DNA of 64,000 nucleotides from Marivirga arenosa. Lineage in GTDB: Bacteria > Bacteroidota > Bacteroidia > Cytophagales > Cyclobacteriaceae. The stretch spans positions 682,001-746,000 of the forward strand of contig NZ_CP129968.2 in the NCBI RefSeq assembly GCF_030503875.2, read 5' to 3'. This document shows, piece by piece, positions 16,338 to 25,863 of this stretch. The translations under genes and the position numbers were made by a program. The notes beneath the pieces were generated by a model that saw nothing but the letters and a program-made list of their open reading frames with translations, did no database searches and had not been told where the DNA came from. Position 1 is the stretch's first letter, and each line of letters opens with the position of its first letter.

Positions 16338-18371
16338 TTATTGAATGCTAATTTTTTCGTAAAAATGTTCCAAATCTTCGGGTTTACCAAATACAAAAAT
16401 AACATCTCCTAATATAGGTGTGGTTTCTGGTCCAATTTGAGTATTAAGTTCACCATCTCGTTTAATTCCAATTACGGTAACACCAAAATTATGACGAATG
16501 TTAGTTTCTGCTATAGGTTTTCCTGTTATTTGGCTGTTTTCACGCTCAATTTCATAACAAGCAGTCGTAAGATTTGGAAATTCTTCTGTCAGCTTCATCA
16601 TTGGGTTTCTTTTAATGACACCCCTAAGCATTTCGTAATTATCTGCTCTAATGTTTCTAACAAACTCTTTTATTCTTTTTTGAGGAATAAAATACTGATT
16701 TAGTACTCTTGTGAATATTTCAACAGAAGTTTCAAATTCTTCAGGTATTACTTCGTCTGCCCCAAGTCTAAGATTTTCTTCTGTTTCCGTAATAAAGCGA
16801 GTTCTAACTATAACATGAATAGTATTACTTATCACTCTAATTTGAGTAACAATTCTCTTAGTAGCCAATGGATCAGAAATTGCAATTACTACCACCTTAG
16901 CTTTATGAACCCCTAGTGATTTCAAAACTTCAGCCTGAATAGCATCTCCAAAATGGATAGGCTCGCCTAAAGCTTTATATTTTTTTATGGTATCTGGATT
17001 CATTTCACAAATCACATAAGGAATACCAGCACTTTTTGCTGCTTTAGCCACATTTTGACCATTCAAACCAAAACCAATAATAATAATATGATTCTCTAAT
17101 TCTTTATCGGCTAATTCCTCACTTTCTTCCACGTTTTCAGGAAATGAAAAGAACATTTTTTGAGTGTGATTGCCAATAGTTGTTGCGAGTTTATTACTAG
17201 AGAGAAAATCAGCTAATTTTGGAGATATACTTATAATATAGGGAGTAAAGCCCATTGTGAATAGTGAAACAGATAAAAAATATTGGTAAGTCAAATCTGA
17301 TATGAGACCATAAGTAATGCCTACAGTTGATAGAATAAAGGCAAATTCACCTACTTGAAATAAAGAGAATCCTATTCTGTATGATGTCCTTCCAGGATAA
17401 CCTAAAACAGCCCCAGAAAAAGTAGCGATTATAGTTTTTGCTACCATGGTAGCTACCATTAATCCTAATATGATAAGGAAGTGATCTGCTACAAAAAATA
17501 TATCCAATAACATCCCAATTGAGACGAAGAAGAATGAAGTGAATAACTCATGAAACGGTAGAATATTACTTGCTGCCTGATGACTATATTCTGATTCGGA
17601 AACAATTAATCCCGCTAGAAAGGCTCCTAGAGCCAATGAAAGTCCTAAAGATGAACTTAACCATGCTATTGAGAAGCAGATTAAAACAATGACTAAAATG
17701 AATAATTCTTTACTCTTTGTTTTAGCAATTTGATAGAATAACCAAGGCACTATGTAGCGGGCACTTACTAAAACAAATGCAATTAATAATGCCGCCTTTA
17801 AAAGCATCATTAGTATTTCAGTCCAAATATTTTCTCCTTGTCCAGCTAGTAAAGGCGTAAATAACATCATTGGAACTACAATAATATCTTGAAATATCAG
17901 TATAGCTAATATAGTTTTACCATGTGGTGTGGTGGTTTCACCTTTGTCCTGAATTAATTTGAGAACAATAGCCGTACTACTTAATGAAAATAAGAAACCC
18001 AGGAATATTGCAGCATTTAAATCAAAACCCGTGTTAAGAGCAATCAAACTTACTAATAAGATAGTGCCGATTACTTGTACTGACCCCCCTAAAAAAACTG
18101 CTTTTTTTATTGATATTAAACTTTTAATTGAGAATTCAATACCAATAATAAATAACAATAAGATAACACCGATCTCAGCAAATACTTTAACGCCTTCAGT
18201 CGCATCTATTAGTTGAAAACCGTATGGGCCTGCAATAATTCCGGTAATTAAGAACCCGATAATTGGAGGTACTTTTAGCTTTCTAAATAATAAAATAACA
18301 AAAATGGATAGACCTAATATGATAACTATATCACTTAAAATGGGTATATCAACGCTCGCGGCTAGTATCAT
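16338..18371 (-). CDS. KefB-like monovalent cation:proton antiporter (CPA2) with TrkA-N and TrkA-C domains
   Basis: A 677-residue protein. Residues 1-380 form the Na/H-exchanger-type membrane domain with about 12 helices. A Rossmann TrkA-N domain follows (IIIGFGLNGQNVAKAAK, NAD-binding glycines) and then a TrkA-C domain near the C-terminus. Such proteins exchange K+ or Na+ for protons and are gated by nucleotides or glutathione adducts. I use ATG 18371 because the frame upstream only adds a TTG start and two residues. It follows a structured intergenic element (18514-18588) that separates it from the SDR gene. Confidence 0.9.
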   Translation of the reverse strand: MILAASVDIPILSDIVIILGLSIFVILLFRKLKVPPIIGFLITGIIAGPYGFQLIDATEGVKVFAEIGVILLLFIIGIEFSIKSLISIKKAVFLGGSVQVIGTILLVSLIALNTGFDLNAAIFLGFLFSLSSTAIVLKLIQDKGETTTPHGKTILAILIFQDIIVVPMMLFTPLLAGQGENIWTEILMMLLKAALLIAFVLVSARYIVPWLFYQIAKTKSKELFILVIVLICFSIAWLSSSLGLSLALGAFLAGLIVSESEYSHQAASNILPFHELFTSFFFVSIGMLLDIFFVADHFLIILGLMVATMVAKTIIATFSGAVLGYPGRTSYRIGFSLFQVGEFAFILSTVGITYGLISDLTYQYFLSVSLFTMGFTPYIISISPKLADFLSSNKLATTIGNHTQKMFFSFPENVEESEELADKELENHIIIIGFGLNGQNVAKAAKSAGIPYVICEMNPDTIKKYKALGEPIHFGDAIQAEVLKSLGVHKAKVVVIAISDPLATKRIVTQIRVISNTIHVIVRTRFITETEENLRLGADEVIPEEFETSVEIFTRVLNQYFIPQKRIKEFVRNIRADNYEMLRGVIKRNPMMKLTEEFPNLTTACYEIERENSQITGKPIAETNIRHNFGVTVIGIKRDGELNTQIGPETTPILGDVIFVFGKPEDLEHFYEKISIQ

Positions 18372-18513
18372 GCACAATTTACTTTAAATCAAAATTAATC
18401 ATATATGACAACTATTTATCTTGATTTAATAAATCTATTATAATTATTTTTAAATAAGGGTTTTGTAGTGTTTTACATTACTAATTCGCTATGGATGTTT
18501 AGTAAAAAGTAAA

Positions 18514-18588
18514 AGCCAGTACAAGGGAATGATCTGTCATAAAAAAGTATTCTCTAACCTTATGGGGTCTTTACAAAATATACTGGCT
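18514..18588 (-). terminator. Long-span inverted repeat with U-rich tail between SDR and antiporter genes
   Basis: AGCCAGTA (18514-18521) pairs perfectly with TACTGGCT (18581-18588), enclosing 59 nt. An inner pair GGGAAT/ATTCTC (one G-U pair) and a smaller ACC/GGT stem could fold inside. On the minus strand the outer stem is followed by TTTTACTTTTT, so it can act as an extended terminator for the SDR gene or be the body of a small RNA. The rest of the 219-bp gap shows nothing else. Confidence 0.45.
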
Positions 18589-18596
18589 ATTAATTA

Positions 18597-19355
18597 TCAA
18601 GCTGTCATACCACCATCTACAGGGTTAACAGTTCCAGTGATGAAGCTGCTTTCATCACTTCCTAAAAACAACATGAGCTTTGCCACATCTTCGTTTGTTG
18701 CATATCGCTGAAGTGGAATACTTTGCTCAAATCCTTTTTTAGCTTCAGCTCCTGCTCCTGGTGCAAATCCTTCTTCTAAAGAGCGCATCATTCTATTATC
18801 CACCGGTGATGGGTTAACAGTATTAACTCTAATTTTATGAGGAGCTCCTTCCAATGCAGCAGATTTCATCATTCCTATAACAGCATGTTTACTTGTTACA
18901 TATGGCAGTACATTAGGCGTACCCATAAGCCCAGCCACTGATGAAGTAATGATAATGCTTCCACCCTCTTTGTTTTGTTTCATAATAGGGAAAACATGTC
19001 TTAATCCATAATAAACCCCTTTAATATTTACATTTATCAGCTGGTCAAACACTTCTAAGGGATATTCATCCAAAGGAGCTACCTTTCCCTCTATACCTGC
19101 ATTATTATAAAATATATCTATCCCTCCTAATTTGTCTTTTGCGAAGGCAACATATTTTTCTACTTCCTTTTCATTACTTACGTCAGCTGCGAAAGTAAAC
19201 AGATTGTCTGATTTTAATTCTTCTTTCGTTTTTTGTAACTCACTATCTTTTAAATCAGTTATTAACACTTTTGCACCCTTTTCTAATAAAAATTTAGCTA
19301 AGGTTTTTCCAATTGCTCCAGCACCTCCAGTGATTATAATTCTTTTATTTTTCAT
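18597..19355 (-). CDS. Short-chain dehydrogenase/reductase
   Basis: A 252-residue classical SDR. The NAD(P)-binding motif is TGGAGAIGKTLA, the NAG motif is YNNAGIEG, the catalytic serine lies in IITSSVAGLMG, and the YxxxK pair is in PYVTSKHAVIG. The C-terminus has the typical ITGTVNPVDGGM. The acidic residue after strand 2 (ITDLKDSE) suggests NAD preference. Closest in form are 3-oxoacyl-ACP reductase or glucose dehydrogenase-like SDRs, but the substrate cannot be assigned. It appears to be a single-gene unit. Confidence 0.9.
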   Translation of the reverse strand: MKNKRIIITGGAGAIGKTLAKFLLEKGAKVLITDLKDSELQKTKEELKSDNLFTFAADVSNEKEVEKYVAFAKDKLGGIDIFYNNAGIEGKVAPLDEYPLEVFDQLINVNIKGVYYGLRHVFPIMKQNKEGGSIIITSSVAGLMGTPNVLPYVTSKHAVIGMMKSAALEGAPHKIRVNTVNPSPVDNRMMRSLEEGFAPGAGAEAKKGFEQSIPLQRYATNEDVAKLMLFLGSDESSFITGTVNPVDGGMTA

Positions 19356-19536
19356 GATATTAGGTTTTAGCTTTTCTCTATTTTAACGTAAGCTGTATTT
19401 GGAAGTTGGTGATATAAGTTACTCTATAAGATGATTTAAATTTAGAATGTGACTAATATTCATCATGTTACTAATACTTAATTACTTAATTTTGAATTTA
19501 TAATCTAAGACTTCCAATAGCCCAAATTCATTTTAA

Positions 19537-21183
19537 ATGCAGGATAAATACTTTAATAATTTTCAAACAGATGTCTCAGAAATTGTATTGCCAAAGAAAT
19601 TCACTTTTCCTTTTTCTTACGAACCTCATTCTTTAACAAAAATTGCTGCAAAGGAACTGCAACAACTACTAAGTAAAAAATCACTGGAAAAAGAAATCAG
19701 TGGTAAGATGTATGGTGTTTTGGTAGTTAAAAACAAGAATAATGAATTAGGCTTTTTAGCTTCTTTTTCTGGTCAAGATTACGAAGGAGAGGAGCCAGCT
19801 AATTTTGTGCCGCCTATTTTCAATAGGCTAAATAAAGAAGGGTTCTTTAAAAAAGGAGAGGAAGAATTAAGACAAATAAATTCCAGAATTGAAAATATAG
19901 AGAAGGATACTGAGTTTATAACCTTAAGAGAAAAATTAAAAGACCAGAGTAAAAAGGCTGATTCAGAAATTAAAAATAGACAACTCGCTAAGCATAAATC
20001 CAAAGCAAAAAGAAAGGAACAAAGAGAAGAAGCAATGATTAGCTTAAGCCCTGCAGCATATGATCATCTTAATGAAAAACTAAGTAAAGAAAGTAGGAAG
20101 GAGGATTTTAACTATAAAAAGTTCACAAAGGATTGGAAGAGAAAAATTGCTACTATCCAGAAAGAGCTATCTGTTTATGAATCTAAAATTCAAAAATTAA
20201 AAAAAGATAGAAAACAAAAGTCTATTCTATTACAGAAAAAGATTTTTGATCAATATCAGTTCTTAAATATCAAGACTGAAAAGAAAGGACTTGAGACCAT
20301 ATTTGAACCAATAGGCAATCCGCCATCTGGAGCTGGTGATTGTGCATTACCGAAGTTACTTCAATATGCATTTCAGAATAATTATGAGCCAATTTCAATG
20401 GGAGAGTTTTGGTGGGGTAAAGCGCCAAAGTCAGAATTACGTAAAGAGGGTAGGTTTTATCCAGCCTGCAGTGGCAAATGTAAGCCTATTTTGGGTCATA
20501 TGTTAGAAGGTCTGAATTTGGAAGATGATCCCTTGAAGCAGTATACGGCTAAAGATAAAGTAATTAAAACCTTATATGAAGATGATTTTATAGCAGTGAT
20601 TGTTAAGCCTGCTGGTTTGTTAAGTATCCCTTCGAAGGAAATTAAAGATTCTGTTTTATTAAGGATGCAAAAAAAGTATCCCAAAGCTACAGGGCCACTG
20701 TTAGCTCACCGATTAGATAAGATGACTTCAGGGATTATGCTAATAAGTAAAGATTTGGAAAGTCATAAATACCTACAAAAGCAATTCATGGATAAAAGTA
20801 TTTCAAAGCGTTACTATGCAATACTTGCTGGAGAATTAAAAAGTAATAGTGGGGAAGTAAATCTGCCTTTGACTGTAGATGAAGATAATAGGCCTATGCA
20901 AAAAGTATCATTTGAAGATGGGCGAAAAGCTAAAACCAAATGGGAAGTTATTGATTGTAAAAATGATAGAACATTAGTCAAGTTCACACCGATTACAGGA
21001 AGAACACACCAATTAAGGGTTCATTCTGCACATCCTGAAGGTTTAAATGCTCCAATTGTGGGAGATACATTATACGGTGAGAAAGATGAGAGATTAATGC
21101 TGCATGCGCAATTCATTGAGTTTTATCATCCTAAAACTGAAGAGAAATTGAGCTTTGAGGTTGATCCAGATTTTACACTATAG
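19537..21183 (+). CDS. RluA-family RNA pseudouridine synthase with long N-terminal extension
   Basis: A 548-residue protein. The C-terminal 200 residues are the RluA catalytic domain: HRLDKMTSGIML with catalytic D394, the PAGLLSIPS entry motif, and GRTHQLRVHSAHP. The first 340 residues are an extension with a highly charged coiled-coil-like block (about 105-250) and a cysteine-bearing segment (C269, C311, C315, in GAGDCALPKLLQ and YPACSGKCKP). Similar long RluA-like proteins occur in Bacteroidota and Vibrio, so the architecture is not unique. It modifies rRNA or tRNA uridines; the exact site is unknown. A strong hairpin follows at 21186-21211. Confidence 0.93.
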   Translation: MQDKYFNNFQTDVSEIVLPKKFTFPFSYEPHSLTKIAAKELQQLLSKKSLEKEISGKMYGVLVVKNKNNELGFLASFSGQDYEGEEPANFVPPIFNRLNKEGFFKKGEEELRQINSRIENIEKDTEFITLREKLKDQSKKADSEIKNRQLAKHKSKAKRKEQREEAMISLSPAAYDHLNEKLSKESRKEDFNYKKFTKDWKRKIATIQKELSVYESKIQKLKKDRKQKSILLQKKIFDQYQFLNIKTEKKGLETIFEPIGNPPSGAGDCALPKLLQYAFQNNYEPISMGEFWWGKAPKSELRKEGRFYPACSGKCKPILGHMLEGLNLEDDPLKQYTAKDKVIKTLYEDDFIAVIVKPAGLLSIPSKEIKDSVLLRMQKKYPKATGPLLAHRLDKMTSGIMLISKDLESHKYLQKQFMDKSISKRYYAILAGELKSNSGEVNLPLTVDEDNRPMQKVSFEDGRKAKTKWEVIDCKNDRTLVKFTPITGRTHQLRVHSAHPEGLNAPIVGDTLYGEKDERLMLHAQFIEFYHPKTEEKLSFEVDPDFTL

Positions 21184-21185
21184 AA

Positions 21186-21211
21186 AAGCCCTATGGATTT
21201 CCATAGGGCTT
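21186..21211. terminator. Bidirectional hairpin terminator
   Basis: AAGCCCTATGG (21186-21196) pairs perfectly with CCATAGGGCTT (21201-21211) around a 4-nt loop. It lies between convergent genes and serves both the RluA gene and the PKD protein gene. Confidence 0.85.
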
Positions 21212-21221
21212 AATCAATGGG

Positions 21222-24200
21222 TTATTCAATAATTATTTTTCTTTGTGCTTGTTGATCCCCACTAAGAATTTTGATGAAATATAATCCACTTTCAATTCCT
21301 TTTAAATCAATAGACTTTTTCTCATGATATCTATTTTTTTTGAATCTTTTAGATAGAATTTTTTTTCCGTCTATAGAATGAATTGTAACTAAATAACTAC
21401 CGAAGATTTTATTTTCAAAAGAGTAATTTAATTCTTTAGCACCATCAATAGGATTTGGGAAAGCTATAAAACTTGTATTTAATGGTGAGTCATTTGATAA
21501 CACAGTTATATTTTCAGAAACGCCTTCGCAACCATTAATTAAAACTGAAACTTTATAGTCGCCACTATTCTGAACCATAATAGATTGACTCGTGGCATCC
21601 GGTAATATTGCGTCTTTATAAAACCATTGGTATGCATCACCTTCAGTGGAGGTCAAAGTAAAATTGCCATTTTCATCAGGATCGCTTACTGTAACAACAG
21701 GAGTATGATTTTCTTGAATGATTATATACGAAAATTTTTCTTCTACTACTAAATCTTCATTAATATCAGTTGCAGTAAGTTTTACATTATATTCTCCAGC
21801 AGTATTATAAACCACTTGGTGTGGACCTACACCTAATGCTGTTCTTGGTTCAGCACCTTCTCCAAAATCCCATTCTAAGGCAGTAATTGAGCCAGATGAT
21901 TCATTAATAAAGGTTATGGTAGTTTGCTCACAACCTTCCTGAATATTAGAAATAAAATTAGGAAAAGCAGGGCCGGGCTCTGGTCCAGATATTTCAAAAT
22001 TATCAAAGGCCATACCAGCATCAATTTCTGCAGCATCAGTTAAAAACTTGACTCTGAATCCAACTGTTTCATTTCCACCTAAGAAGGAAATATCAGTAAA
22101 TTTTCTTTCGAATGAATTATTTGTGTTACCGCTAAAAATTGGAACTTGGGCTCCAAATACTGATAAAGGATCACTAATCTGATTGTACCAACCTTCAGCC
22201 TGTTCTGGGTTTAGTTTTGTCCAGTTTTCTCCCCTATCGGTAGTATACTCCACTATAAAACCATCCCAATTTGGCTCAAAGCTATAATTAGTTTCAAAGG
22301 AAAGCTCATAATTACCTAAACTTGCGAAATTAAATTCCGGACTATAAATATAAGCTTCAGAATCATTTTCATATTGGCTTTGATTTATACCTGTAACAAT
22401 TGCATTACTGCCACTCGCAGTACCAGCTTTTCCTGGAATAGAACTTTCGCCAACTTGAAAGCCAGTTCCAGCTATGTTTTCTATTATAAAATCTATGTCT
22501 GTACCTTCTAAGTCTCCACCATCAGATAGGGTATAAGGTATATCTTTGGGCTTTATTACTGTCAAATAATTTTCTTTAACTACTTCTGCTTCACCATCAG
22601 CTGAAGTAATAGTTAAACGTACATCATAAATTCCTCCTTGTGAATAAATGTGGCTTGGGTTTTCTAAGGTTGAAGTGCTGCCATCTCCAAAATCCCAGCT
22701 GTAGGTACTAGCTCCAGTTGATAAATATTGAAATTGAACTTCATCACCTACAAATATAAATCTTGAATCAGCTGTAGTAAAATCGGCAGTAGGGCTACTT
22801 TTTAATATCTCAAAATCATCTATCAACACACCATCAGCATTGTATCCTTCTGCTCTAAATCCTCTTTTAGCATAAAATACTAATCTGAAATTAACTTGGC
22901 TATTTCCAGTTAAAAAGCTAACGTTATATTTAGCTTTTACAGGTATGAAGGTAGTATCTCCATCAATTACTTCAATGGTTTGTTGTATCCAACCTGCATT
23001 AGCTTCTTCTGGAAAAATTTGAGGGGAATCTTCTGATACATTATACCAGTTGCTACCTGCCTCATCTCTTATATCTCCTAATAGTTGCCAATTTTTACCG
23101 TTATCTATACTATATTGAACATGGAAACCGAAGGGGCCGGTTCTAAATAACCCTATTGATTGAGTGAAGGCGTTTTCCATGCTGAAATTGAATGATAATT
23201 CATGGTTTTTATTTACATCAGAAAAATCAAAAGTAGGGCTTAAAAGTGCGCCACTGATATTTTGGTCTAAAACTCCAATGTCGCTATTTAAATTAGTTTT
23301 CCATACATTACTCCCAGATGGCGCTTGATTTAATCTATTTCCCGGAGTCCCTAATTCCCAAATTTCATTATTTCCATCTATGGGAATAGCTTGAAAATCG
23401 TCAGGATTTGACTCGAAGTCACCGCCATCCAAAACTGAATACGGAACAGGTTTAGATTTTAAGTTAACTATGTTAATTTGGTAGGTATTATTTGGTGAAT
23501 TGACAGGTAATCTATACTCTCTACCTGCTTGATCAATTATATTTCCAAAATAATACTTGATACTCAAAAATGTACCAGGGTTTGGGATTTTAGCTGTAAA
23601 GGTTATTCCATCACCACTATCTGTCATATTAATGGTTTCAGTAGTTTGAAAACCATCTGTAGAATAAACAACCACTGGTGATAAACTCTCAAATGTAGTA
23701 TCACTATTAATACTTAATTCCAAAGAAAAAGGATCTGCGATGTTGTCTGTAAGTTGATTATTGTTGGTATGATCCAAATAGGTATGAACCCATCCCATAT
23801 CTGCAAATATTTCATAAGTTATACCAGGATCATGGATGGCTTCGCCAGATCCAAATTGTGGAGACATTAGTGAATTTGGATTTCCTGCTCTGTAAGTATT
23901 TTCATCTAAATGAGAATAACTAGAACCTTGATTCCAAGTTGAAGGTGCAAATAATTTCGGCCTAGTTCTCAGTGCTGAGACAGCATTAGTTCCGTTAAAA
24001 AATAAATCATCACTTGTTAAAGCATCAGCTGTTTCTGGTGAATTATCTGGTAATGAAATAATGGGGCTATTATCACCTAATTCAACAAATTGAGTAAATA
24101 CAGATGGATATACTGTATTAAATAATGTCCATGAACCGGATTGTTGCTCAAAAGATACTCCACCCGTAAAGCCAAGGCCATGTCCAAGTTCATGTAAAAC

Positions 24201-24743
24201 AATTGACACAAAATCATATTGGTTTGCAGGAGGATCACCGTCCAAACCGAAATAGAAGTCGAAATCACTATTGAAACTTGAAGAGATATCTGCATCACCT
24301 GAGCCATTTAAATTCTTTCTTGCCAATTTTTCGGCTAAAGCAATTGGGTAAAAAGTTCCTTTTTTTGGGGCTCCTTCAAAATCACGGAAATAATTAGTAG
24401 GGCCAGCTTGTCCTAAAACACCCTCTCCTAAAGCTTCAAAATTCGCATCAATAATAATTTGCACAGGACTTTTTATTAATGAAGCCCAAATATCTACAGC
24501 ATATTGATAGGCTGTTTTAGCCTGTTCAGTAAAACCATTATAGTTTACAATAATATTTACAGACTTAGCTTTTCTAAAATTTTTAGATTCAATAAAGGCT
24601 TTTGGAGGGGGAACAAAAGTATCATAACTATTATGATCAACTGGACAAATTATAGGTTCACCCTTTATAGATACCTGACCATTGATATTTTCAACACTTA
24701 TAAAAATTAAAAGAGTAAAAAATATTGCGAACGCATTTTTCAT
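21222..24743 (-). CDS. Secreted leishmanolysin-like metalloprotease with PKD domains and T9SS sorting tail
   Basis: A 1173-residue exported protein. A signal peptide (residues 1-23, cleavage near INGQ) is followed by a metalloprotease-like region with the zinc motif HELGHGLGF at 184-192. A later SYSHLDEN (H278), LMSP (Met-turn at 292-294) and DPGITYEIFADMGW match the layout of leishmanolysin-type peptidases, where the third zinc ligand is distant. Two jelly-roll-like segments and two PKD domains (WDFGDGS and WDFGEGA) follow. The last 75 residues are a type A T9SS sorting tail (FPNPIDGAK ... GLYFIKI ... KIIIE). I chose ATG 24743 because the upstream in-frame codons give no signal peptide. It is probably secreted and attached to the surface. 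Confidence 0.88.
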   Translation of the reverse strand: MKNAFAIFFTLLIFISVENINGQVSIKGEPIICPVDHNSYDTFVPPPKAFIESKNFRKAKSVNIIVNYNGFTEQAKTAYQYAVDIWASLIKSPVQIIIDANFEALGEGVLGQAGPTNYFRDFEGAPKKGTFYPIALAEKLARKNLNGSGDADISSSFNSDFDFYFGLDGDPPANQYDFVSIVLHELGHGLGFTGGVSFEQQSGSWTLFNTVYPSVFTQFVELGDNSPIISLPDNSPETADALTSDDLFFNGTNAVSALRTRPKLFAPSTWNQGSSYSHLDENTYRAGNPNSLMSPQFGSGEAIHDPGITYEIFADMGWVHTYLDHTNNNQLTDNIADPFSLELSINSDTTFESLSPVVVYSTDGFQTTETINMTDSGDGITFTAKIPNPGTFLSIKYYFGNIIDQAGREYRLPVNSPNNTYQINIVNLKSKPVPYSVLDGGDFESNPDDFQAIPIDGNNEIWELGTPGNRLNQAPSGSNVWKTNLNSDIGVLDQNISGALLSPTFDFSDVNKNHELSFNFSMENAFTQSIGLFRTGPFGFHVQYSIDNGKNWQLLGDIRDEAGSNWYNVSEDSPQIFPEEANAGWIQQTIEVIDGDTTFIPVKAKYNVSFLTGNSQVNFRLVFYAKRGFRAEGYNADGVLIDDFEILKSSPTADFTTADSRFIFVGDEVQFQYLSTGASTYSWDFGDGSTSTLENPSHIYSQGGIYDVRLTITSADGEAEVVKENYLTVIKPKDIPYTLSDGGDLEGTDIDFIIENIAGTGFQVGESSIPGKAGTASGSNAIVTGINQSQYENDSEAYIYSPEFNFASLGNYELSFETNYSFEPNWDGFIVEYTTDRGENWTKLNPEQAEGWYNQISDPLSVFGAQVPIFSGNTNNSFERKFTDISFLGGNETVGFRVKFLTDAAEIDAGMAFDNFEISGPEPGPAFPNFISNIQEGCEQTTITFINESSGSITALEWDFGEGAEPRTALGVGPHQVVYNTAGEYNVKLTATDINEDLVVEEKFSYIIIQENHTPVVTVSDPDENGNFTLTSTEGDAYQWFYKDAILPDATSQSIMVQNSGDYKVSVLINGCEGVSENITVLSNDSPLNTSFIAFPNPIDGAKELNYSFENKIFGSYLVTIHSIDGKKILSKRFKKNRYHEKKSIDLKGIESGLYFIKILSGDQQAQRKIIIE

Positions 24744-24840
24744 ATTTGATGTATTGATATTATGAACTTTAAATTTAATTATTCTACTTTGAAATAATAT
24801 CTTTTTAATCACATTGTTATAAAAATAATACAAAAAATTT

Positions 24841-25314
24841 ATGAAAACTTTTCAATCTATAATATTACTGGTTTTTTGTTCTACATTACTATTTACATCA
24901 TGTAAGTCAAATCAAACTAGCTCTGCTACTGAAATAGAGGAAATATTTAGCTTAAATACTACTTCTTGTATGGGGCCGTGCCCAGTATTTAATTTGACCC
25001 TTTACGGAGACAAAAGGTTGGTTTTCGAAGGAAAACAAAATACTGATTTAGCAGGTGAATATGAAAAGCAACTATCTGAGGAGCAGTTTGATGCTTTAAT
25101 GGCAATAGTTGAATCTGCTGATTGGGCAAATTTAGAGGAAGAATATAGATCAGACATGACAGATTTGCCTACACAAAATTTCATGTATAACAGAAATGGA
25201 GTAATTAAAAAAGTTATGAGATATGGTGCTGGACCAGAATCCATTTCTAATTTGAGCGACACCATACTTACTTTTGTTGAGGAACAAATCTTTTCAGAGA
25301 AAACAAATGATTAA
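24841..25314 (+). CDS. DUF6438-type lipoprotein
   Basis: A 157-residue lipoprotein. The signal ends in the lipobox LLFTSC with Cys21. The mature part begins with a motif typical of the DUF6438 family, TTSCMGPCPVFNLTLYGDKR, with two conserved cysteines in SCMGPCP, followed by FEGKQNTDLAGEYEKQLS. Family function is unknown. It is transcribed away from the PKD protein gene with about 97 bp between the chosen starts. A perfect 10-bp hairpin terminator follows at 25320-25343. Confidence 0.85.
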   Translation: MKTFQSIILLVFCSTLLFTSCKSNQTSSATEIEEIFSLNTTSCMGPCPVFNLTLYGDKRLVFEGKQNTDLAGEYEKQLSEEQFDALMAIVESADWANLEEEYRSDMTDLPTQNFMYNRNGVIKKVMRYGAGPESISNLSDTILTFVEEQIFSEKTND

Positions 25315-25319
25315 TATCG

Positions 25320-25343
25320 AGAAGTGAGATCTTTCTCACTTCT
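25320..25343 (+). terminator. Hairpin terminator of the DUF6438 lipoprotein gene
   Basis: AGAAGTGAGA (25320-25329) pairs perfectly with TCTCACTTCT (25334-25343) and is followed by TGTTTTT. It overlaps the last codons of the convergent NTF2-like gene (stop at 25336-25338). Confidence 0.85.
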
Positions 25344-25863
25344 TGTTTTTAGGTAAATATTTTGAGGTGAGATTATCGTTTTCAGATTCATTGCTCCAGA
25401 ACACATTCATAATATAATATCTATCCTTATCTCTTAGTATTTGAATGCTATTAATCCCTCTTCTTTGGACAGGTCCATTCTTTTCAGTTCTCACTGCATA
25501 GGTACTAAAGCAATGAACAATGTTTCCAAACTCTTCAGTAATTCTATTTAACTCCTGTTCGTAAAAGGCAGTACCCTCTCGATATTTTTTGTACATATCA
25601 ATATATTCTTGAGGTGTCCAATAATTATAGCTGATTTCTCCTTCTTCATTTATTAGAGTGGGAATTAATTTAGCATCTTCAGAAAAAAGAAATTTAAACC
25701 TCTCCCAGTCACGTTCTTGGTCGGCAGGGCCTGAAATAACTTCTGTCAAAGCTGACATTATATTCTCTACAGATTGAACGTCTTTCAGATAATTCTGCGA
25801 GAATAAATTTTGATTAAAAGAAAATAGGATGAATGTAATGAGGATGTAGTATAGTTTATTCAT
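25336..25863 (-). CDS. Exported SnoaL/NTF2-like protein
   Basis: A 175-residue protein when started at ATG 25863, giving a clean signal peptide (MNKLYYILITFILFSF, cleavage after LFSQ). A start 12 bp upstream is possible. The mature part has the NTF2/SnoaL-like layout: an opening helix (SVENIMSALTEVISG), WERFKFLFSEDAKLIP, and later FGNIVHCFSTYAVR with strand-forming GINSIQILRDKDRYYIMNVFW. Such proteins are binding or lyase folds of diverse function. It begins inside the last 8 bp of the XRE regulator gene, so the pair is coupled and the regulator may control it. Confidence 0.75.
   Translation of the reverse strand: MNKLYYILITFILFSFNQNLFSQNYLKDVQSVENIMSALTEVISGPADQERDWERFKFLFSEDAKLIPTLINEEGEISYNYWTPQEYIDMYKKYREGTAFYEQELNRITEEFGNIVHCFSTYAVRTEKNGPVQRRGINSIQILRDKDRYYIMNVFWSNESENDNLTSKYLPKNKK

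Noticed and set aside
18529..18711. A 60-codon plus-strand frame over the SDR gene end and the adjacent gap
   Set aside because: It is antisense to the SDR C-terminus, has no promoter, and overlaps the structured element that better explains the gap.
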